Assembly: GCA_018333785.1 (NCBI GenBank)
Contig: JAGXSU010000031.1
Location: 1-36,068 of the forward strand
Source: Methylomicrobium sp.
GTDB taxonomy: Bacteria; Pseudomonadota; Gammaproteobacteria; Methylococcales; Methylomonadaceae
Length of the DNA: 36,068 nt
Direction: 5' to 3'
In this document: one piece after another, positions 17,509-23,999 of the stretch
Layout: every line of letters begins with the position of its first letter
Position numbering within the stretch: position 1 is the stretch's first letter
Translations under genes and position numbers: made by a program
The notes under the pieces: model-generated
Told to the model about the DNA's origin: nothing
The model's input: the letters and a program-made list of their open reading frames with translations, nothing else
Database searches by the model: none

Positions 17509-17871
17509 ATGCGAGCAGATATGTTGACATCTGTTTTAACAGATTTAAACGGGACATCGGGCGATATAGAAGCTTCCGGTGTCATTTCAACCGATGGCTT
17601 GATGATCGCTTCGGTATTACCGGCAGGGATGGACGAAGACAGAGTGGGTGCAATGAGCGCAGCCATGTTGTCCCTAGGTGACAGAACCGCGCAGGAATTG
17701 GCCAGAGGCACATTGGAACAAGTCTTAATTAAAGGTACTAAAGGTTATGTATTGATGACCTATGCCGGCGAAGAGGCTGTTTTAACCGTTCTTGCCAAAC
17801 CTAATGCCAAATTGGGGCTGATTTTTCTTGATGTAAAAAGGGCTGCGAGCAGCATTGCCGAATTATTGTAA
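17509..17871 (+). CDS. Roadblock/LC7 domain protein (MglB-like)
   Basis: A 120-residue protein that is essentially one roadblock/LC7 domain: a first helix MLTSVLTDLNG, the strand-turn ASGVISTDGLMIASVLP, the long helix AMSAAMLSLGDRTAQELARG, the central strands with KGYVLMTYAGEEAVLTVLA and a final helix DVKRAASSIAELL. The family includes MglB, the partner and GTPase-activating protein of MglA. The ATG at 17509 is chosen because GAGGA lies 8 bases upstream; a longer in-frame extension to 17440 overlaps the previous gene and lacks a site. It probably forms a complex with the GTPase encoded two genes upstream. Confidence 0.85.
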   Translation: MRADMLTSVLTDLNGTSGDIEASGVISTDGLMIASVLPAGMDEDRVGAMSAAMLSLGDRTAQELARGTLEQVLIKGTKGYVLMTYAGEEAVLTVLAKPNAKLGLIFLDVKRAASSIAELL

Positions 17872-17948
17872 GCATGATCCGGTGTTTTTTATAAACACTG
17901 AATTGATCTTGAATGGCACTGCTGAAAACGACACAGGAGATTATTTCC

Positions 17949-18425
17949 ATGATTAACGATATGAAGCCCGAAGATATCATTGGTGATTACAAGGAAGTCA
18001 TGCTCGATTTATACGGCGGCATCAAAAGGTTGTGTTTGTATTCAGAGGTGGAGACGCCCTATCCTGACGGTAAACTGATTGTTTCGACTACCGACACCAA
18101 TGGCATAATCACGCACGTCAATCAGTCTTTTGTTGAAATGTCAGGCTATACGGAAGAGGAGTTGATCAATGCGCCGCATTCAATTTTAAGGCACCCCGAT
18201 ATGCCCGCAGCTGCGTTTAAAGATTTATGGGACACGGTATTAAGAGGCGAAAAGTGGCAGGGGTTTGTAAAAAACCTGCGTAAAGACGGCGGTTACTATT
18301 GGGTTAAGGCAACGGTCATTCCCAATATTCGAAAAGGGCAAATTGTAGGTTATACCTCGGTACGGCGAAAACCCTCACGCTCAAAAGTGGAAGAATGTAT
18401 CAAACTTTACCCTACTCTGATGTAA
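17949..18425 (+). CDS. PAS-domain sensor protein (Aer-like N-terminal type)
   Basis: A 158-residue protein with one PAS domain and no output domain. The sequence TTDTNGIITHVNQSF, followed by MSGYTEEEL and later HPDMPAAAFKDLWDTV and KDGGYYWVKATV, is the pattern of the redox/aerotaxis (Aer) PAS group, which can hold a flavin. Whether a cofactor is bound here cannot be read from sequence. The ATG at 17949 has AGGAGA 8 bases upstream. The alternative ATG at 17913 gives 12 more residues but no Shine-Dalgarno. It is probably the cytoplasmic input or an adaptor for the cluster. Confidence 0.85.
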   Translation: MINDMKPEDIIGDYKEVMLDLYGGIKRLCLYSEVETPYPDGKLIVSTTDTNGIITHVNQSFVEMSGYTEEELINAPHSILRHPDMPAAAFKDLWDTVLRGEKWQGFVKNLRKDGGYYWVKATVIPNIRKGQIVGYTSVRRKPSRSKVEECIKLYPTLM

Positions 18426-18441
18426 CACATGGAGCGCCCTT

Positions 18442-19188
18442 ATGACTTATAGGCTTACGGTTAGTCCTGATTTTACCCCTGATCATCTTCCTGGCTGGTA
18501 CATCTTTAACACCTGGTTGCAGAAACAGCTGGGAGAGGGCATCCATCTTGAAATGTACAACAGTTTTCAGGCGCAACACGAGGCGATTGCCAAAGATCAG
18601 ATTGACCTGATCTATGCCAATCCATTTGATGCAGCGATGCTGGTGCGGGAAAAGGGCTTTCTGCCGCTGGTCAAAGCCCATGGCTTATCCGACGAAGCCA
18701 TTATTGCCGTCAATGCCGAAAGTCCTGCTAAGGATGTAACCGATTTGGCGCCAGGTACGAGAATAGCGGCCACCGAAGACCCGGATGTACGATTAATGGG
18801 CATGATTATGCTGGAGCCCGCAGATTTGAATAGCAGCAATATCGACTTACACAGTTGCGACACCTATGTTTTAGTTGCCAAACAATTATTGAGAGGCGAA
18901 GCGGATGCCGGTATTTTTTTAGCGGAAGCGTTTGACGATTTGTCCGGAATGATCAAAAAACAGCTTAAAGTGCTGGTTCACAGTCAAATAGGCGTGATTC
19001 AACATGTTTTGATGGTTGGCCCCCGACTGACTGATCGCCGTGACGAACTTCGGCATTTACTGTTAGCCATGCCTTCCGATGAAAAAGGACAGGACGTATT
19101 AAAAAATTTGGGCTTTGATTTATTAATCAACGTAGAAGACGAAGAGATGGAATTTATGATCGATTTAATGGACACGCTGAATACGTAA
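18442..19188 (+). CDS. PhnD-like substrate-binding-type protein without export signal
   Basis: A 248-residue protein with the fold pattern of phosphate/phosphonate periplasmic binding proteins (PhnD): an N-terminal strand YRLTVSPDF, then QHEAIAKDQIDLIYANPFDA, then GTRIAATEDPDVRLMG and a C-terminal RHLLLAMPSDEKGQDVL segment. It starts directly with the domain, has no signal peptide or lipobox, and no ABC permease or ATPase is near, so transport is unlikely. A cytoplasmic ligand-sensing role with the neighbouring PAS and GTPase proteins is more plausible. GGAG lies 7 bases before the ATG. Last gene of the cluster. The ligand is unknown. Confidence 0.8.
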   Translation: MTYRLTVSPDFTPDHLPGWYIFNTWLQKQLGEGIHLEMYNSFQAQHEAIAKDQIDLIYANPFDAAMLVREKGFLPLVKAHGLSDEAIIAVNAESPAKDVTDLAPGTRIAATEDPDVRLMGMIMLEPADLNSSNIDLHSCDTYVLVAKQLLRGEADAGIFLAEAFDDLSGMIKKQLKVLVHSQIGVIQHVLMVGPRLTDRRDELRHLLLAMPSDEKGQDVLKNLGFDLLINVEDEEMEFMIDLMDTLNT

Positions 19189-19241
19189 TATCAACAACAT
19201 GCGTTATCTGCAAACTGCCGAAGCAAAACCGATTTTGTTGT

Positions 19242-19279
19242 TTGTCTAGTTCCCAAGCTCGAGCGTGGGAACTAGACAA
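19242..19279. repeat. Long REP-like palindrome after the GTPase cluster
   Basis: Perfect 14-base arms TTGTCTAGTTCCCA (19242-19255) and TGGGAACTAGACAA (19266-19279) flank a 10-base centre in which GCTC and GAGC can also pair. The TTCCCAAGCT core links it to the REPs at 20-24 kb, but the outer arms differ. It lies 54 bases after the PhnD-like stop and could end that transcript, although no T-tract follows directly. Confidence 0.8.
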
Positions 19280-19376
19280 GCATCACTTTTTTATATTCTG
19301 CGCACAGTAAAAGTCTATGCCGCTGCGCTGTCCGCTGTTAAACTGCTTCATAGAATATCAACAAACGGCAACAGCA

Positions 19377-20099
19377 ATGACACAAGACGCTAAAACTTAT
19401 TATGAGAAAAACCAGAGCTTTAATCCTATCGTCAGGTGGCTTCATAGCATACGATACAAATATTTGATCGAACTATTCGACCAAATACAAAGCGAGAACC
19501 TAACCAAAACAATCAAAGTGGTGGACATTGGGTGTGCTCATGCAAAGACTTTCGGTTTGTTGAACGAACGATACAAAATATCATATGTCGGTATCGAACT
19601 TGACAGAACATTTGCCGAAACAGCAGCAAAGCGATACGGACAACAACCAAACTTTAGAGTAATAAACGACACGATTGAAAATCACTATTCGGAGCTCGAG
19701 AACATCGATTTCATTATTTCGCTCGAAACTCTAGAGCACATACCCGAACATATTGTCGTTCGATTGATAGAAAAAATCGCAGATTGTAATCCAAAGTGTT
19801 TTATATGCTCAGTTCCAAACGAAGTCGGTCCCATTGTTTGGATTAAAAATATAGGCTCAGTGCTTATGGGCTATATGCGACATACGGAATACAAATGGCG
19901 AGAGACTTTTTACGCTGGCATCTACGAGCTTGACAAAGTTGAGACACATGGCACAGGGCACAAAGGATTCGACTGGCGCTGGCTTGCTCAAACTATTCGA
20001 CATAATCGAAAGATCACTAGGACTTTGTCCAGTCCGTTTCGTTGGCTTCCTAAAACACTCTCAGTCTCAGTTATTTTCATCTCATCCCGATCTGAATAA
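19377..20099 (+). CDS. Class I SAM-dependent methyltransferase
   Basis: A 240-residue protein with the SAM-binding motif I VVDIGCAHAKTFGLL (about 48-62), motif II YVGIELD and the later LETLEHIPEHIVVRLIE region typical of Methyltransf_11/23 enzymes. The C-terminal part is basic and not diagnostic. ATG at 19377 is preferred; a longer frame from 19317 runs into a non-conserved leader. Its base composition looks more AT-rich than the operons on either side, and it lies in the REP-rich island, so acquisition by transfer is possible. The substrate cannot be inferred. Confidence 0.75.
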   Translation: MTQDAKTYYEKNQSFNPIVRWLHSIRYKYLIELFDQIQSENLTKTIKVVDIGCAHAKTFGLLNERYKISYVGIELDRTFAETAAKRYGQQPNFRVINDTIENHYSELENIDFIISLETLEHIPEHIVVRLIEKIADCNPKCFICSVPNEVGPIVWIKNIGSVLMGYMRHTEYKWRETFYAGIYELDKVETHGTGHKGFDWRWLAQTIRHNRKITRTLSSPFRWLPKTLSVSVIFISSRSE

Positions 20100-20151
20100 A
20101 CCAACTCAACTTCAGCCCTAAAAACTGACGGTCGACGATCGATTTGTCTCG

Positions 20152-20197
20152 TTCCCAAGCTACAGCTTGGGAATGCCTACCTTCAAGCTCTGCTTGG
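20152..20197. repeat. REP unit, left side of the RAYT gene (inverted)
   Basis: TTCCCAAGCT (20152-20161) and AGCTTGGGAA (20164-20173) form a perfect palindrome. A smaller one, TCAAGC/GCTTGG (20183-20197), follows. The order is the mirror image of the unit at 20766-20811, so the transposase gene sits between inverted REP units. Confidence 0.85.
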
Positions 20198-20201
20198 TAT
20201 T

Positions 20202-20735
20202 TTAATTGAGCAAAACGATAGGCAACAAAGCGTCTTTGCCTGCATAAGCCCGCGCACTTGAATAGCGCCAATCTTCTGGCAAGTCCACATAACCACGTTT
20301 GACAGGATTGTTATGAATATAGGCTAAGCGTTGCATCAGCATCGTGTCATTCTTCATTTCTTCCGGATGTGACCCTTCTTGCCAGAATTGATAGTGGCTT
20401 TCGGTTTTGTGCTTGCGTTTGTAATACGCAAAATAGCTAAGCAACGTTGTTGCCTTGCGTTGTTCTAATAAATCGAGAATCTGTCTGGCAGTAAATGATT
20501 TGAATTGTTGGATGCGTTTGCTGTGCTGGCTTCCGCTCGCAATAAAATGCAAGTGATTTTCCAGGATAACATAGGCATGAAGTCTGAAATCGGTGTTTTC
20601 CTGCAACCAAATGAAACTATCGAACAATAGTTGCACACTTTCCGGGCGTGTGAAAACGGGTTGCCAGCCAGCAACCGTTAAGGTGTGGAAGTAAGGATAG
20701 GCTTCGTTCAGAATTTTATAGCGGCTACGTCCCAT
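20202..20735 (-). CDS. REP-associated tyrosine transposase (RAYT, Y1/IS200-like)
   Basis: A 177-residue single-strand DNA transposase of the Y1 HUH family. It has the N-terminal YFHTLTVAGW segment, the metal-binding HUH-type ENHLHFIAS motif near residue 60 and the nucleophile region AYIHNNPVKRGYV near 140, whose first Tyr is the likely catalytic residue. RAYT proteins recognise and spread REP palindromes, and matching palindromes flank it on both sides in opposite orientation. The frame is intact. Its 5' 185 bases have been tandemly duplicated just upstream, leaving the fragment at 20818-21003. The gene is probably single-copy in the region, serving the dispersed REPs. Confidence 0.93.
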   Translation of the reverse strand: MGRSRYKILNEAYPYFHTLTVAGWQPVFTRPESVQLLFDSFIWLQENTDFRLHAYVILENHLHFIASGSQHSKRIQQFKSFTARQILDLLEQRKATTLLSYFAYYKRKHKTESHYQFWQEGSHPEEMKNDTMLMQRLAYIHNNPVKRGYVDLPEDWRYSSARAYAGKDALLPIVLLN

Positions 20736-20765
20736 AGATTTAATTTGCCCAGAAGCAGATGTTCG

Positions 20766-20811
20766 TCAAGCAGAGCTTGAGGTTAGGCATTCCCAAGCTG
20801 GAGCTTGGGAA
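20766..20811. repeat. REP unit, right side of the RAYT gene
   Basis: TCAAGC-AGA-GCTTGA (20766-20780) is followed by the palindrome TTCCCAAGCT/AGCTTGGGAA (20790-20811, GG centre). It is the inverse of the unit at 20152-20197 and part of the duplicated segment. Confidence 0.88.
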
Positions 20812-20817
20812 CGAGAT

Positions 20818-21003
20818 AAGTGATTTTCCAAGATAACATAGGCATGAAGTCTGAAAATCGGTGTTTTCCTGCAACCAAATGAAACTGTCGAACAATAGTT
20901 GCACACTTTCCGGGCGTGTGAAAACGGGTTGCCAGCCAGCAACCGTTAAGGTGTGGAAGTAAGGATAGGCTTCGTTCAGAATTTTATAGCGGCTACGTCC
21001 CAT
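20818..21003 (-). pseudogene. Truncated, frameshifted RAYT 5' fragment
   Basis: The first 50 codons, from MGRSRYKILNEAYPYFHTL onward, match the intact transposase. Then one inserted A near 20854-20857 shifts the frame, and the duplication boundary follows. The reading frame continues as unrelated residues to 20740, but it lacks both the HUH motif and the catalytic Tyr. It arose with the tandem duplication and should be non-functional. Confidence 0.9.
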
Positions 21004-21033
21004 AGATTTAATTTGCCCAGAAGCCGATGTTCG

Positions 21034-21079
21034 TCAAGCAGAGCTTGAGGTTAGGTATTCCCAAGCTGGAGCTTGGGAA
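21034..21079. repeat. REP unit in the second duplicated copy
   Basis: TCAAGC-AGA-GCTTGA (21034-21048) and TTCCCAAGCT/AGCTTGGGAA (21058-21079). It is nearly identical to the unit at 20766-20811. Confidence 0.88.
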
Positions 21080-21204
21080 CGAGATAAATGTAGATTAAAC
21101 CGTTTAGAAAATCTGGAATTGATGATCATTCTTGACCATGAATTGAAAAAGTAGTGTGTTAAACTGATCTGTGTAATAACTTGTTAGGAAATAAAAGTCA
21201 GGTC

Positions 21205-21579
21205 ATGAATGATTCTCCAAAAGCGGCTCGTAATTACTGGAAGTATGCTTTCTGCGTGTTATTTTTCGTGAGCTTTGGTGTTTTTGCTCTTGGAATTAAA
21301 TGTTGGGGTGATGCAACTGCTCGCGCTATCAGTAATTTTTATGGAGAAAAGGAATACAAACGACTGAAATATGACTTCGATGCCATTGCTAAATTATTTA
21401 TCGCTTTTCAGTCTACAATGTCGCCTGAAATGTTAATCAGTGAGGCAAAAAGGCAGGGGTTTGGAACCATAACTGAGAAGAAAAATGGTCTTAATCGCAT
21501 ACAAGTTGGTTCTGCCCTGTTCGCTTTTAATCAGGATGGCAAACTAATGTGGTTAAAACGATACGACGAAGCGCGTTAG
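21205..21579 (+). CDS. Small hypothetical protein with one transmembrane helix
   Basis: I do not recognise this family. The 124-residue product has a short cytoplasmic N-terminus, one hydrophobic helix (about residues 14-34, including YAFCVLFFVSFGVFALG) and a soluble C-terminal part of about 85 residues with a strand-rich end (IQVGSALFAFNQDGKLMWL). ATG at 21205 is chosen over the TTG at 21181, which is shown only as an extension of the same frame. It is alone between REP units, AT-rich, and may be an island passenger gene. Confidence that it is coding comes from the clean frame and plausible topology only. Confidence 0.55.
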   Translation: MNDSPKAARNYWKYAFCVLFFVSFGVFALGIKCWGDATARAISNFYGEKEYKRLKYDFDAIAKLFIAFQSTMSPEMLISEAKRQGFGTITEKKNGLNRIQVGSALFAFNQDGKLMWLKRYDEAR

Positions 21580-21665
21580 GAAGAAAATGGGGTCACACAT
21601 TAGCGTGCCGTAGTCAATAAGCCAAAGCAATTCCTCAAGCCTATTTTGTCTATTTTTCGAATTGT

Positions 21666-21695
21666 CTTATTCCCAAGCTGGAGCTTGGGAATAAG
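21666..21695. repeat. Solo REP palindrome
   Basis: Perfect 14-base arms CTTATTCCCAAGCT (21666-21679) and AGCTTGGGAATAAG (21682-21695) with a GG centre. It shares the TTCCCAAGCT core of the RAYT-flanking units but lacks the TCAAGC companion palindrome. Confidence 0.88.
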
Positions 21696-21743
21696 ATGAG
21701 CTACTCCGGCAACATGCTGCGGCTCGTGCCATGAGCGAGGTAG

Positions 21744-21768
21744 GATGCGGTGAGGAACGAACCGCATC
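21744..21768. repeat. GATGCGGT hairpin repeat
   Basis: GATGCGGT (21744-21751) and ACCGCATC (21761-21768) form an 8-base-pair stem with a 9-base loop. The same core appears at 23502-23545, pointing to another dispersed palindromic family. Confidence 0.65.
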
Positions 21769-21925
21769 GAGCGAGAGTCCTGAAAGTATGACCTTAATCT
21801 GACCACGATTATTTTGGAAAGCTTTTACCAAGCTAAATTTCAAGGTTTCACCTGAAGCCTCATTAAAACAGTGCCTTGATGGTTTGTTTACCCTTTTTTG
21901 TTCCGGCTTATACGGGTTAAGTAAA

Positions 21926-22085
21926 GCTATGTTCGCGTTAGTAGTTGAAAGTAAATCAACACCGTCATTCCGGCATGGATTGCTGGAATGTAGGTCGCAA
22001 GGATGTGAAAGTCCAGCGCCATCCATGGCTTCTGGACCCCGGCAATCCCTGCCGGGGCGACGCCTTCTATTAAAGCGAACATAGC
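21926..22085. repeat. CGTCATTCCGG element (21963-22062) nested in an outer inverted repeat
   Basis: The inner element begins CGTCATTCCGGCATGG at 21963 and ends in the inverse arm CCCTGCCGGGGCGACG at 22062. Its centre has CATCCATGG. Outside it, GCTATGTTCGC (21926-21936) and GCGAACATAGC (22075-22085) are perfectly inverted, with partial similarity continuing beyond. It may be a composite element or an insertion of one palindromic repeat into another. Confidence 0.75.
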
Positions 22086-22187
22086 CTTAAGTTAATCGCA
22101 CTTAATATCAACAACCTTGTTTAGTTAGAGGCAAAAATCGAGTAGAGTAACTGTTGAGTTGAACTGTTATGGTTTGAGGATTGGAAC

Positions 22188-23492
22188 ATGACCAGCGCCA
22201 TTGAGAAGGAAAAACAACGCATACGAAAAGTGACCCAACTGCTCTATAAGGGTGCAAAACGGGTCCGTATTCTTCGCTCTATTGACTGGCCTGCTTCGGT
22301 CAAACAAGGCTTTTTTGCAAAAGGCGCCAAGGAACTGCCGGAAATTAGCTACCCCGGCTTCGATGCGAAGCCCACTATCGATATCATTCGAGAAGCACGC
22401 CGAATGATTATTCCGATTTCTACGATCGACTTATGGCTGGAACGGCAATCGATCAGCATAGAAACTGGCGCACGCATGTTGGCCGGCACCGGTACCCCGG
22501 TATTTTTTGAGTATTCACGTCAGGTCTACGGCGAACCAACCGACCCGTTGCGCTTCATTCCAGCCAGCCCGCTGGATCTCGCGCAGAGCGTTCAAGACGT
22601 AATTGATAAACTGGCCCGCATTGACTTGGGCGTTGCTCCATCCGCCCATCTTACCGCCGAGGACGTAGCCAAGGAAATCAAGGCTGCGGCAGGCCAGCAT
22701 TTCGGTGAAGATGCGCCCAAGGTGATACTGGTCGATTCCCTGTCCGCCAACGCCCTGGCTACTGCGGACAGGATTCGTATTCGGCGCGATGCCCGCTTCA
22801 CTGATAGGGATGCTGCTCAGTTGTTGAACCACGAGGCGTACATCCATGTCGCGACATCGCTGAATGGCCGTTTTCAGACCGACCTGCCGATTCTCGGCGC
22901 CGGGCATCCCAGCACCACCCGCACTCAGGAGGGTCTTGCGGTCTTCGCAGAAATCACCAGCGGCACCATGGAACTTGATCGTCTGCGCCGGCTCGCAGAC
23001 CGTGTGTTTGCTATCCAGATGGCCATCGAAGGTGCGGATTTTCTGGACGTGTATGGCTATTTTCTTGAACGCACCGGTAATCCCGATCAATCTTTCGAAA
23101 ATGCCCGGCGCGTTTTCCGGGGCGGCGTGATCACTGGCGGGGCGCCCTTCACGAAGGATGTGGTTTATCTCTTCGGCTTGTTGTTGGTGAGCAGCGTGAT
23201 CCGTGCGATTTTCTCTGCAGGACGATCCGATTGCTTGCGTCTGTTATTCTGTGGAAAACTGGAAGCTCAAGACATTCCAGCGCTGTGCGAGTTGGCCGCT
23301 ATGGGTCTCTGCAAGCCTGCACGCTACCTGCCGCCATGGGCGAGTGACTTGCGTTCATTACTGGCTTCACTCACGTATTCCACGTTCATGAGCAAAATCG
23401 ATCATGCGCCTATGACGGCTGTGGTCGAGAAAATCCTGGAAAACGCGCCCATTGTCGAGTTCCCGGTCGAAAGTAACAATCCACGTGCTTAG
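22188..23492 (+). CDS. QEGLA-motif DUF1704 protein, putative metalloprotease
   Basis: A 434-residue protein of the family named for the RTQEGLAVFAE motif (Gln247-Glu248 here) and annotated as flavohemoglobin-expression modulating. It has HEAYIH (215-220), an HExxxH zinc motif, upstream of QEGLA. This is the arrangement of the eukaryotic tubulin carboxypeptidase MATCAP, which shares DUF1704, so a peptidase role is likely although the bacterial substrate is unknown. No signal peptide. GAGGATTGG precedes the ATG. It is monocistronic and flanked by palindromic repeats on both sides. Composition looks a little more GC-rich than its surroundings. Complete by length. Confidence 0.88.
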   Translation: MTSAIEKEKQRIRKVTQLLYKGAKRVRILRSIDWPASVKQGFFAKGAKELPEISYPGFDAKPTIDIIREARRMIIPISTIDLWLERQSISIETGARMLAGTGTPVFFEYSRQVYGEPTDPLRFIPASPLDLAQSVQDVIDKLARIDLGVAPSAHLTAEDVAKEIKAAAGQHFGEDAPKVILVDSLSANALATADRIRIRRDARFTDRDAAQLLNHEAYIHVATSLNGRFQTDLPILGAGHPSTTRTQEGLAVFAEITSGTMELDRLRRLADRVFAIQMAIEGADFLDVYGYFLERTGNPDQSFENARRVFRGGVITGGAPFTKDVVYLFGLLLVSSVIRAIFSAGRSDCLRLLFCGKLEAQDIPALCELAAMGLCKPARYLPPWASDLRSLLASLTYSTFMSKIDHAPMTAVVEKILENAPIVEFPVESNNPRA

Positions 23493-23501
23493 TGCAGTAG
23501 T

Positions 23502-23545
23502 ATGCGGTGAGGTAAGAACCGCATCTGTCGCGATTGATGCGGTTC
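23502..23545. repeat. Palindromic repeat after the QEGLA gene
   Basis: GAACCGCATC (23516-23525) and GATGCGGTTC (23536-23545) form a perfect 10-base-pair stem with a 10-base loop. ATGCGGTGA just before offers an alternative pairing. It begins 10 bases past the stop codon and may stop transcription, but lacks a T-tract. It is related to the hairpin at 21744. Confidence 0.7.
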
Positions 23546-23602
23546 CTATTGTCACCACATCCTACGTCCCATAGATTTCATTTGCTCAGAAACTGATGTC
23601 CG

Positions 23603-23648
23603 TCAAGCAGAGCTTGAGGTTAGGCGTTCCCAAGCTGGAGCTTGGGAA
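23603..23648. repeat. Solo REP unit with RAYT-adjacent flank
   Basis: TCAAGC-AGA-GCTTGA (23603-23617) and TTCCCAAGCT/AGCTTGGGAA (23627-23648). The preceding bases CCCATAGATTTCATTTGC match the flank next to the RAYT start codon, so this is a detached right-hand unit. Confidence 0.85.
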
Positions 23649-23732
23649 CCAGATATCAAAAGAGTGACTGTGCTTTTTGCAGTTTCTGCCGATAACATAA
23701 CCGGTTTGATTAACGCTAAAAAGGAGCTTGCC

Positions 23733-23918
23733 ATGCTAGATTCTGTTTCTTCCATTACGTCACTTGCAACACAAATGTCAGTACAAAAAACGGGGCAGCA
23801 AGTTCAGCTTGCTGTGCTGAATAAAGCGCAAGATATGCAAGAGCAACAAGGGGAGGCGGTTTTGCAATTATTGGAATCGGCTTCAATACCTGCTCAAAGT
23901 ATCGATGTGCATGCTTGA
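23733..23918 (+). CDS. YjfB-like small putative motility protein
   Basis: A 61-residue protein with the YjfB pattern: a short N-terminus (MLDSVSSITSLATQM), a central helix QQVQLAVLNKAQDMQEQQGE and a short tail LLESASIPAQSIDVHA. The family is annotated as putative motility protein on weak evidence, and its role is not established. AAGGAG at 23720-23725 sits about 7 bases before the ATG at 23733, so the longer frame from 23664 is rejected. It lies between two solo REP units as a single gene. Confidence 0.75.
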   Translation: MLDSVSSITSLATQMSVQKTGQQVQLAVLNKAQDMQEQQGEAVLQLLESASIPAQSIDVHA

Positions 23919-23999
23919 ATAGACCTGCGCAATACTTTATTTGTTGGGTAATCGCAAATCCTACGGCCCATAGCTTTATTTTGCTCAGAAACATAGGCA

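Larger units (their letters stand above)
20551..21085. repeat. Tandem duplication of about 267 bases
   Basis: The segment 20551-20817 is repeated head-to-tail at 20818-21085. Each unit holds the RAYT 5' coding end, its start codon and one REP unit. Reading the two side by side I count only five differences, one of them an extra A in the second copy (CTGAAAATCG against CTGAAATCG). The duplication is therefore fairly recent. Confidence 0.9.
21580..22187. other. Gene-free stretch with several palindromic repeats
   Basis: No convincing gene. It holds a solo REP (21666-21695), a GATGCGGT hairpin (21744-21768) and a full CGTCATTCCGG element (21963-22062), which is itself enclosed by an 11-base inverted repeat. 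A minus-strand frame across 21667-22026 runs through these repeats and is not believable. GAGGATTGGAAC before 22188 is the ribosome binding site of the next gene. Confidence 0.7.

Noticed and set aside
20740-21003. 87-codon frame as a functional second transposase
   Set aside because: It loses similarity after codon 50 through a one-base insertion and lacks both catalytic motifs; treated as a pseudogene.
21667-22026. 119-codon minus-strand frame
   Set aside because: It runs through three palindromic repeats and has no protein-like pattern; an accidental frame.
22515-23090. 191-codon minus-strand frame opposite the QEGLA gene
   Set aside because: Shadow of a well-supported gene; the plus strand has the HExxxH and QEGLA motifs.
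23476-23492. Possible parS site around CCACGTG near parB
   Set aside because: Only the six-base CACGTG core matches; the flanking bases needed for the 16-base parS palindrome are absent, and it lies inside the QEGLA gene end.
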